Shown here piece by piece: positions 1 through 5,122 of a stretch of DNA of 5,122 bases (position 1 is its first letter; each line of letters opens with the position of its first letter). Origin of the DNA: Bacteroidota bacterium (GTDB taxonomy: Bacteria > Bacteroidota > Bacteroidia > Bacteroidales > UBA1556); contig QMPB01000406.1 of NCBI GenBank assembly GCA_003648395.1, forward strand, positions 1 to 5,122, written 5' to 3'. The position numbers and the translations under genes are program-made. The notes under the pieces are model-generated. The model saw nothing but the letters and a program-made list of their open reading frames with translations. It had not been told where the DNA came from and did not search any database.

Positions 1-583
1 GTATTTCTGTAAGAAGTATTCCAGGTCCCAAGGCATGAACTTTTCCTGCTGCTATATAGTAAGCATCTCCTTGATTTGCATTCTCAAAATTAAGAATTTC
101 AGGGAGTGTATTATCTTTCAAACTCTTCAGATATTCGCCTCTTGATGTATCTTGAGAAAAGCCTTTAATAAGTCTTGATTTCTCATCGGCTTGTATAATA
201 TACCACATTTCTGTTTTGCCTCTTTCGTGGCCACGTGCTTGCGCAAGCTCATCGTCGGGGTGTACTTGTATTGATAACCAATCATTGGCATCCAAGAATT
301 TTATTAGTAAAGGAAATTCATTTTGAAATACCTCATGAACCTTATCACCAACTATATCCGACATATATATCTCAATAATTTCATTAAGGTTATTGCCTTC
401 CAAAGGACCTTCCGAAACTACTGATTCGTTACCCTCAACTCCAGAGATTGCCCATAATTCGCCACAGTTTGGTAGCGGCGAGAAGTCATGTTTCAGTATT
501 GTTTTAATCTTGTTGCCTCCCCAAATCTTATTCTTAAAAATAGGAAGGAATTTTAAAGGTCCTAGAATTTCCATGTTTGCCAT
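1..583 (-). CDS. manA: Mannose-6-phosphate isomerase, class I (N-terminal 194 codons; 3' end outside window)
   Basis: This gene encodes the zinc enzyme that interconverts mannose 6-phosphate and fructose 6-phosphate in the cytoplasm, linking mannose use and GDP-mannose supply to glycolysis. The reading frame is open from the ATG at 583-581 to the left edge with no stop, so the C-terminal part is missing. The family signatures are clear: KIWGG near residues 19-23, GELWAISG at 41-48, QVHPDD at 106-111, KTEMWYI at 123-129 and GKVHALGPGILL at 180-191. By comparison with characterised type I isomerases, the four zinc ligands would be Q106, H108, E125 and H183, and all are present, so the enzyme should be active. 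An in-frame ATG at 574-572 is an alternative start; the upstream one is chosen for its position below a TACTTTTG promoter box. There is no signal peptide. It is divergent from the gene at 767, so the two are not in one operon. Confidence 0.95.
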   Translation of the reverse strand, partial: MANMEILGPLKFLPIFKNKIWGGNKIKTILKHDFSPLPNCGELWAISGVEGNESVVSEGPLEGNNLNEIIEIYMSDIVGDKVHEVFQNEFPLLIKFLDANDWLSIQVHPDDELAQARGHERGKTEMWYIIQADEKSRLIKGFSQDTSRGEYLKSLKDNTLPEILNFENANQGDAYYIAAGKVHALGPGILLTEI

Positions 584-603
584 TTATTATTTATACTTCT
601 TTG

Positions 604-611
604 CAAAAGTA
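604..611 (-). promoter_or_regulatory. Bacteroidota-type -7 promoter box (TACTTTTG) for manA
   Basis: Read on the minus strand, positions 611 to 604 spell TACTTTTG, an exact match to the Bacteroidota -7 consensus TAnnTTTG. The box ends 20 bases before the manA ATG, which implies a very short leader. I do not see a clear TTG/TTTG -33 element at the usual distance upstream; that stretch is almost pure A and T. A weak purine run (AAGAAG) lies between box and start and could help ribosome binding. Confidence 0.55.
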
Positions 612-697
612 GGAATATTTATTTTTTATTAGGAATTAATATTTAAAAAATATTTGTAACTATTTCCATATTGTCGGCGTCATTATCTCAGACAAAC

Positions 698-705
698 CAA
701 TTTTG
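698..705 (+). promoter_or_regulatory. Weak candidate -7 box (CAATTTTG) for the barrel-protein gene
   Basis: CAATTTTG differs from TAnnTTTG at one fixed position and is followed by CA, as are the two better boxes in this window (all read TTTGCA). It would give a leader of roughly 55 bases before the ATG at 767. A TTG at 671-673 could be a -33 element, but the 24-base gap is longer than usual. This is the best candidate in the region, not a firm call. Confidence 0.25.
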
Positions 706-766
706 CATATTGAAATACTAGTTGAAAGGTGCATTATAAAGATTTTAATTATATAAAACAGTAGTT

Positions 767-2254
767 ATGAAAAATATATACAATTATAAAAATGCAAGTT
801 ATAGCGTATCAAACATAAGTCGTTTGGTACTTATTTCAATATTATTTCTATTAATTTGGGTAAAGGTAGATGCTCAAGAGAATGTTAAGTATAAAACTGA
901 TTATTTCAATAAAATTATTATCAATGATATTGCAGATATAATATTAGTAAATTCCGACTCCTGTAGCATTATTATATCTTCTTCAGAATTTAATCCCAAT
1001 AAATTTTCTTATAGTGTAAAAGATGAAGTTCTCAGCTTTGATATTGATGGAGTAAAAAACCTTTCTATAGAAATGGAAATTTCCTCACCCGATTTTAAGG
1101 AATTGATTATTGAAGGGGCAAGTGATGTGACGAGTAAATCAAGAATAGAAGGAGAAGCACTATACCTTCAGTTGAGTGGTGCATCTAGTGTAGAGCTTGA
1201 TGTTGATTATAATATACTTACTGCAAAGCTTAGTGGCGCTAGTGATGCTACTATTACAGGTTTTGCCGATAGTATCTATGTTAATACTTCTGGAGCTAGT
1301 GATTTCAATTCTTTTGATACAAAAACAATATATGCAAGTGTAAAGGCAAATGGGGCAAGTGATGTAAAAATAAATCCTGATAGTTCTATAGTAGCAGATA
1401 TATCAGGCTCAAGCTCTATGAGATATAAGAGTGACCCAAATCATAAAAGCATAGGAGAGAACGAATCCATTTGGGTAGGAATTAATGATCATAGCATATA
1501 TGTTAGCGAAAATGAGGATACCATAAGAGTAAATATAGGCGGAGGTGATACTGAAATTATTATTTCTGAAGATGGAAGCCCAAATATAAAATATAAGCGT
1601 AAAAATAATAGTCGTTTTAAAGGAAATTGGGCAGGATTAGAATTAGGGGTTAATGGATATCTTACCCCATCATTTGGTATTGATATGCCCGCCGGCTATG
1701 AATTTATGGAACTTAAATATGAGAGATCTACAAATTTTAATCTAAATTTCTTTCAGCAAAGCTTTGGAATTATTGGTAATAAATTCGGATTTGTTACAGG
1801 CTTAGGTCTTCGTTGGAATAACTATCGTTTTGATAATAATATAATTCTTGATGGTGATTCGTCTATGTTTTATGGATATACTGACCCTACAGTAGAAAGA
1901 GCTTATGAAAAAAGTAAATTAACAGCATGGTATTTAACAATGCCTATTTTATTCGAATTTCAAACTGACGGCCATCATAATACATCAAGTTTTCATCTTT
2001 CAATGGGTGTTATTGGAGGTGTTAGAATGGGCTCTCATTCAAAGCAAGTTTATAGAGTGAATGGTAGCGGAAAACATAAGCCAAAAATATTTGATGATTT
2101 TTATCTTCAACCATTTATTCTTGATGCAACGGTAAGAGTTGGTTGGGGTCCACTGAATCTTTATGGAACATATTCTATTACCGAAATGTTTAGAAAAGAT
2201 AGAGGTCCTAAATTATATCCGTTCTCCATAGGATTGATACTTCCTTTTACATAG
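767..2254 (+). CDS. Exported head-GIN (DUF2807-like) domain protein with C-terminal outer-membrane beta-barrel
   Basis: Specific function is unknown. The 495-residue product starts with a long polar leader (residues 1-18) and a hydrophobic segment (about 19-33), with a plausible signal peptidase I site after VDA at 34-36. Residues about 45-220 look like the head-GIN / DUF2807 domain ('putative auto-transporter adhesin'). This part carries six GAS[D/S]-type motifs starting at G117, G138, G157, G176, G196 and G214, spaced 18-21 residues, as expected for stacked beta-helix turns. Residues about 221-280 form a linker containing a glycine run (GGG at 258-260) and ending in a basic stretch (KYKRKNN). 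From about 284 to the end, alternating strands, aromatic residues, WAGLELGVNGY, GLGLRWNNYRF and a final strand ending PFT indicate a Bacteroidota outer-membrane beta-barrel (OMP_b-brl type). No lipobox cysteine is present at the cleavage site. The ATG at 767 is the only start before the signal peptide; no clear Shine-Dalgarno sequence is seen. A strong terminator follows 27 bases after the stop, so it appears monocistronic. A role in envelope anchoring or adhesion is inference only. Confidence 0.82.
   Translation: MKNIYNYKNASYSVSNISRLVLISILFLLIWVKVDAQENVKYKTDYFNKIIINDIADIILVNSDSCSIIISSSEFNPNKFSYSVKDEVLSFDIDGVKNLSIEMEISSPDFKELIIEGASDVTSKSRIEGEALYLQLSGASSVELDVDYNILTAKLSGASDATITGFADSIYVNTSGASDFNSFDTKTIYASVKANGASDVKINPDSSIVADISGSSSMRYKSDPNHKSIGENESIWVGINDHSIYVSENEDTIRVNIGGGDTEIIISEDGSPNIKYKRKNNSRFKGNWAGLELGVNGYLTPSFGIDMPAGYEFMELKYERSTNFNLNFFQQSFGIIGNKFGFVTGLGLRWNNYRFDNNIILDGDSSMFYGYTDPTVERAYEKSKLTAWYLTMPILFEFQTDGHHNTSSFHLSMGVIGGVRMGSHSKQVYRVNGSGKHKPKIFDDFYLQPFILDATVRVGWGPLNLYGTYSITEMFRKDRGPKLYPFSIGLILPFT
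1115..1420 (+). repeat. Six-unit protein-level repeat (GAS[D/S]x, about 20-residue period)
   Basis: Within the 767-2254 gene, motifs GASDV, GASSV, GASDA, GASDF, GASDV and GSSSM recur every 18-21 codons. Synonymous codons differ among most copies (for example GGTGCATCTAGT, GGCGCTAGTGAT, GGAGCTAGTGAT). The repeat is therefore kept at protein level rather than being a recent DNA duplication. Copies one and five are nearly identical in DNA (GGGGCAAGTGATGT). The period suits a right-handed beta-helix or beta-solenoid, with G-A-S at a tight turn. Confidence 0.8.
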
Positions 2255-2281
2255 AACAAATAATATACTCTTAATTGTGTT

Positions 2282-2324
2282 AAAGTCGCTACTAAATATA
2301 AATAGTAGCGACTTTTGTTTTATT
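2282..2324 (+). terminator. Intrinsic (rho-independent) terminator after the barrel-protein gene
   Basis: Arms AAAGTCGCTACTA (2282-2294) and TAGTAGCGACTTT (2303-2315) are perfectly complementary over 13 bp around an 8-base AT-only loop (2295-2302). The T-rich tail TTTTGTTTTATT follows directly. It lies 27 bases past the stop codon at 2254. The tail on the other strand is much poorer in T, so it acts mainly on plus-strand transcripts; no minus-strand gene is seen to need it. Confidence 0.9.
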
Positions 2325-2403
2325 AGAATCTCAATCCAATAAGAGATATAAAGAGAATTAAATTTCTGCTCAAAAAAATCTCTCACTATAATACTAAATT
2401 AGA

Positions 2404-2411
2404 TACCTTTG
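2404..2411 (+). promoter_or_regulatory. Bacteroidota-type -7 promoter box (TACCTTTG) for the T9SS cargo gene
   Basis: TACCTTTG is an exact TAnnTTTG match. It sits 25 bases before the ATG at 2437 and downstream of the terminator of the preceding gene, exactly where a new promoter is needed. No clear TTG/TTTG -33 element is visible at the expected distance, which is common for this phylum's promoters. The implied leader is short, about 20 bases, with no Shine-Dalgarno sequence. Confidence 0.6.
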
Positions 2412-2436
2412 CAATGAATATTGATTATATAGTTTT

Positions 2437-5013
2437 ATGAGAAGTTTTACTGTCATAATTTTGTTGATTTTGCTTAGCTTACAGTCGTTTGCTACCCACA
2501 ATCGTGCCGGTGAAATTACTTATATACAACTATCACAACTTACCTATGAGTTTACATTGGTTACTTATACCTATACTCCATCGTTGGCAGATAGACCTTC
2601 CTTGGAATTAGATTGGGGCGATGGCACACAGTCTGTAGTACAAAGAATTTCTAAAACTTCGTTGCCCAATCAAGTTAGTATGAATATTTATAAAGGCACG
2701 CATACTTTTAGTGGGCAGGGTAGTTTTGTTATTAGTATGGAGGACCCTAATCGTAATGGAGGGGTTATGAATATCCCAAATTCCATAAATGTGCCCTTTT
2801 ATATCGAAACAATTCTAAATATTAATCCTTTTATTGGGCCTAATAATTCACCAATTCTATTAAATCCACCAATTGATAATGGTTGTGTAGGTTATCCGTT
2901 TGTGCATAACCCTGGCGCTTATGATGTTGATGGAGATAGCATTGCTTTTGAATTAGTACATTGTAGAGGTATCGATGGCGATTTTATCCCAGGTTATTCT
3001 TACCCAAATGCTAGTATTAGTTTTACTATTGATCCTATAACAGGTACTTTGAGCTGGATAAATCCCACCCTTATAGGTGAATATAATGTTGCTATTATTA
3101 TTAAAGAATATCGAAATGGAGTTCTAGTAGGAACAATTACAAGAGATATGCAAATAACTATTGATAATTGTAATAATAGACCTCCCGTAATTGATGGGCT
3201 TAGTGATACTTGTATCGAAGTTGGACAGTCGTTAAATGTGCTTATTGAAGCCAATGATATTGATAATGATTTATTAACTTTACGAGGTACCGGTGGTCCA
3301 ATACTTCTTCAAAATAGTAAAGCATTATTTCCACAACCTGCAATGGGAACAGGCAATGTGTCATCTGTTTTCTCGTGGTCGCCAATTTGTGAACATGTGC
3401 AGCTAAATCCATATCAAATGATTTTTAAGGCTAAAGACAATGGCACTCCAGTAAATTTGGTAGATATAAAAACTATGTTTATAAAAGTTATAGCGCCTTC
3501 TCCTAAAAATGTTATGGCTACTCCTAAAGGAAATAATATTGAGCTTCTCTGGGACAAATCTATATGTAGCAATGGCGATCAATATGATATTTATAAACAT
3601 AATGGTTATATTGGGTATGTGCCCTCTGTTTGTGAAACAGGTGTCCCTGCCTGGACGGCATATCAATTTATAGGTAGCACTACCTCTATTAACGATACAG
3701 CTTTTGTAGATACAGGTAATGGAATTGGGCTGTTACACGGAGATGATTATTGCTATATGGTTGTAGCTCATTTCCCTGATGGAGCTCAGAGTTATCCTTC
3801 GCTAGAGATATGTGCGCAATTAATAAAAGATGTGCCTGTAATTACCAATGTTAGCGTTGATACTACCTCCGATGGCGAAGGTAAGAATACTATTATTTGG
3901 TCTAAGCCAGATTCTCTTGATTATACCCAAACTCCCGGGCCTTTCTTATATCAGATTTTTCATAATACCGATGGCTTTGGTAATCCAATGACTTTAATTG
4001 ATTCTCTAGATAATCTTAATGATACAATATATCAGCATACAAAAGTTGATACTGAAAATAAGACTAACTATTATAAAATAGGTTTTGTAAATAGAACCAC
4101 GGGTAATAGATTTTATATTGGCGAATCGCAATTGGCATCAAGTGTATATTTAAAGGCTGATGGTAAAGCACGAAGAATGGAACTTAGCTGGAATCCTATA
4201 GTGCCATGGAGCAACGATACCGTAATAGTGTATAAAGAAACTAGCCCTGATATTTTTGATAGTATTGGCTATTCGCTTTCAAATATTTATGTAGATAGCC
4301 ATTTGGTTAATGGCGAAACATATTGCTATTATGTGAAGAGTATAGGTAGTTATAGTGCCAATGGATTTAGTAAACCTCTAATAAATAAATCGCAAATTGC
4401 TTGTGGTAGCCCAATAGATGAAGAGCCTCCTTGTCCACCAACAATTAAGGTAACTACAGATTGTTTTTTAATAGAAAACTTATTGCAATGGACTAATCCT
4501 AATAATACTTGTGTTGATGATGTTGTAAGATATAATCTGTATTATACTCCAGACTTAAACTCAGATTATAGTGTAATTCATAATGCGTCGCCAGCTTCCG
4601 ATACAATATTTAATCATATAGGTATGGAAACTATTGTAGGTTGTTATTATGTAACAGCTATCGATTCTTTTGATAACGAAAGTGATGCGTCTAATAGGGT
4701 TTGTGTCGATATTGATAGCTGTAGGCTTTATACTTTGCCAAATGTTTTTACTCCTAATAATGATGGATATAATGATTTATTTATTCCTTTTCCTTATGAT
4801 TTTGTGGAATCAGTTAATATGAATATCTATAATCGCTGGGGAGGTCTGGTTTTTACTACTACCGATGCAGATATTAACTGGGATGGAAAAGATTTGAATA
4901 CAGGGAATGATTGTACTGATGGTGTTTACTTCTTTGATTGTGAGGTTTTTGAATATAGGCTTGAGGGCTTGCAAAGTAGGACAATAAATGGCACGGTTTC
5001 TCTTTATAGATAG
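2437..5013 (+). CDS. Secreted multidomain protein with T9SS type B (CHU_C, gliding-motility-associated) C-terminal domain
   Basis: This is a probable cell-surface or released protein of 858 residues, exported by Sec and then by the type IX secretion system. Residues 1-19 are a signal peptide (hydrophobic core VIILLILLSL, likely cleavage after SFA). The mature start THNRAGEITY resembles other Bacteroidota CHU_C proteins. Residues about 25-125 are PKD/Ig-like with a DWGDGT motif at 59-64. About 135-245 and 248-352 are cadherin-like or Ig-like modules with acidic, possibly calcium-binding loops (DVDGDS at 163-168, DIDND at 274-278). Four fibronectin-III-like modules follow at about 353-463, 464-570, 571-657 and 665-760. 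Residues 765-858 are the CHU_C domain: LPNVFTPNNDGYNDLF, then NIYNRWGGLVF, NWDGKD, DGVYFF and the final strand GTVSLYR. No catalytic domain is recognised, so an adhesin or matrix role is inference. The protein has 19 cysteines, consistent with an oxidising location. Two stop codons in tandem (TAG TAG) end the frame. The start is fixed by the signal peptide and the TACCTTTG box just upstream. Confidence 0.9.
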   Translation: MRSFTVIILLILLSLQSFATHNRAGEITYIQLSQLTYEFTLVTYTYTPSLADRPSLELDWGDGTQSVVQRISKTSLPNQVSMNIYKGTHTFSGQGSFVISMEDPNRNGGVMNIPNSINVPFYIETILNINPFIGPNNSPILLNPPIDNGCVGYPFVHNPGAYDVDGDSIAFELVHCRGIDGDFIPGYSYPNASISFTIDPITGTLSWINPTLIGEYNVAIIIKEYRNGVLVGTITRDMQITIDNCNNRPPVIDGLSDTCIEVGQSLNVLIEANDIDNDLLTLRGTGGPILLQNSKALFPQPAMGTGNVSSVFSWSPICEHVQLNPYQMIFKAKDNGTPVNLVDIKTMFIKVIAPSPKNVMATPKGNNIELLWDKSICSNGDQYDIYKHNGYIGYVPSVCETGVPAWTAYQFIGSTTSINDTAFVDTGNGIGLLHGDDYCYMVVAHFPDGAQSYPSLEICAQLIKDVPVITNVSVDTTSDGEGKNTIIWSKPDSLDYTQTPGPFLYQIFHNTDGFGNPMTLIDSLDNLNDTIYQHTKVDTENKTNYYKIGFVNRTTGNRFYIGESQLASSVYLKADGKARRMELSWNPIVPWSNDTVIVYKETSPDIFDSIGYSLSNIYVDSHLVNGETYCYYVKSIGSYSANGFSKPLINKSQIACGSPIDEEPPCPPTIKVTTDCFLIENLLQWTNPNNTCVDDVVRYNLYYTPDLNSDYSVIHNASPASDTIFNHIGMETIVGCYYVTAIDSFDNESDASNRVCVDIDSCRLYTLPNVFTPNNDGYNDLFIPFPYDFVESVNMNIYNRWGGLVFTTTDADINWDGKDLNTGNDCTDGVYFFDCEVFEYRLEGLQSRTINGTVSLYR

Positions 5014-5024
5014 TAGTTTTAAAC

Positions 5025-5052
5025 GAATAAATGAATAAACAAATAAATAAAA
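5025..5052 (+). repeat. Short AT-rich tandem repeat (AATA/AAAT units) in the spacer before ribE
   Basis: The spacer reads as imperfect 8-base units GAATAAAT, GAATAAAC, AAATAAAT, essentially a degenerate tetranucleotide run ending just before the ribE start. A-rich, unstructured leaders are typical of translated Bacteroidota genes, which rely little on Shine-Dalgarno pairing, so this may help initiation. No hairpin terminator is present in the 43-bp gap, so read-through from the upstream gene is possible. A one-mismatch promoter box (TAGTTTTA at 5014-5021) is too weak to call. Confidence 0.5.
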
Positions 5053-5056
5053 GAAT

Positions 5057-5122
5057 ATGTTTACAGGAATTGTAGAAACAATGGGAAATATAGTTGCGGT
5101 AGAACGCGACAAGAGTAATATA
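5057..5122 (+). CDS. ribE: Riboflavin synthase, alpha chain (N-terminal 22 codons; continues past window)
   Basis: Riboflavin synthase carries out the last step of vitamin B2 synthesis, the dismutation of two 6,7-dimethyl-8-ribityllumazine molecules to riboflavin and a ribityl-pyrimidine, in the cytoplasm. Only the first 22 residues are visible, but MFTGIVETMGNIVAVER is the highly characteristic start of this family (MFTGI[IV]E at the N-terminus of the first lumazine-binding barrel, where the residues contribute to the active site at the subunit interface). The frame is open to the right edge. The ATG at 5057 is fixed by this family-typical N-terminus. It lies 43 bases after the T9SS cargo gene on the same strand, with no terminator between them. 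No FMN riboswitch is visible in the short spacer, which is too small to hold one. The gene is called ribC in some naming systems. Confidence 0.88.
   Translation, partial: MFTGIVETMGNIVAVERDKSNI

Noticed and set aside
393..632. 79-codon plus-strand ORF
   Set aside because: It lies antisense over the start of manA, whose minus-strand translation matches a known family throughout. The ORF has no recognisable features and is a shadow frame.
638..654. AATATTT-AAA-AAATATT inverted repeat between the divergent genes
   Set aside because: A 7-bp all-A/T palindrome in a region that is nearly all A and T is expected by chance. It has no GC pairs or T tail to act as a terminator, and is not placed clearly enough over a promoter to be called an operator.
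584..766. Possible small gene or structured RNA in the divergent intergenic region
   Set aside because: No open frame with a plausible start and codon content was found, and no stable GC-containing hairpin is visible. The region is explained as leader and promoter DNA for two divergent genes.
2326..2350. ATCTC...GAGAT short inverted repeat after the terminator
   Set aside because: Only five base pairs around a ten-base loop, too weak for a structured RNA or operator call.
3000..3666. Two minus-strand ORFs (3000-3254 and 3403-3666)
   Set aside because: Both are inside the T9SS cargo gene in the opposite direction, with no start signals or recognisable protein features.
767..5013. Two-gene secretion or surface system (barrel protein plus T9SS cargo acting together)
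   Set aside because: Adjacency and shared envelope location are suggestive, but a strong terminator and a separate promoter lie between them. The barrel protein does not look like the usual PorP/SprF partner, so I do not claim a joint system.
4810..5112. 100-codon minus-strand ORF
   Set aside because: It overlaps the conserved CHU_C domain and the riboflavin synthase start on the other strand, both of which are clear family matches.

Overview
The window looks like ordinary chromosome from a member of the Bacteroidota. Four things support this. A large secreted protein ends in a CHU_C / gliding-motility-type C-terminal domain, the type B sorting signal of the type IX secretion system (T9SS). 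A second protein pairs a head-GIN/DUF2807 domain with an outer-membrane beta-barrel, a style common in this phylum. Promoter-like TAnnTTTG elements, the phylum's distinctive -7 box, lie upstream of two genes. The DNA is AT-rich and the starts lack a clear Shine-Dalgarno sequence. The genus cannot be told from this window.

Layout, left to right. Positions 1-583 (minus strand) hold the first 194 codons of a class I mannose-6-phosphate isomerase (manA), which runs off the left edge. A 183-bp divergent intergenic region separates it from a plus-strand gene at 767-2254 for a 495-residue exported protein: signal peptide, six-turn GAS[D/S] repeat domain, then a predicted outer-membrane barrel. That gene is closed by a strong intrinsic terminator (13-bp perfect stem, T-rich tail). 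A new promoter (TACCTTTG) then precedes the gene at 2437-5013, for an 858-residue secreted multidomain protein: PKD/Ig-like and cadherin-like modules, four fibronectin-III-like modules and the T9SS type B C-terminal domain. After a 43-bp AT-rich spacer with a tetranucleotide-like repeat, the first 22 codons of riboflavin synthase (ribE) begin at 5057 and run off the right edge.

The genes do not form an obvious pathway. Two are housekeeping metabolic genes (manA, ribE) and two encode cell-envelope or surface proteins of unknown specific function. The terminator and separate promoters argue that manA, the barrel protein and the T9SS cargo are independent transcription units. The T9SS cargo and ribE could be read through together, as no terminator is visible between them. 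I found no RNA gene, CRISPR array, insertion sequence or phage gene, and no convincing undescribed system. The most interesting items are the domain fusion in the 767-2254 gene and the recurring cysteine pairs in the T9SS cargo.
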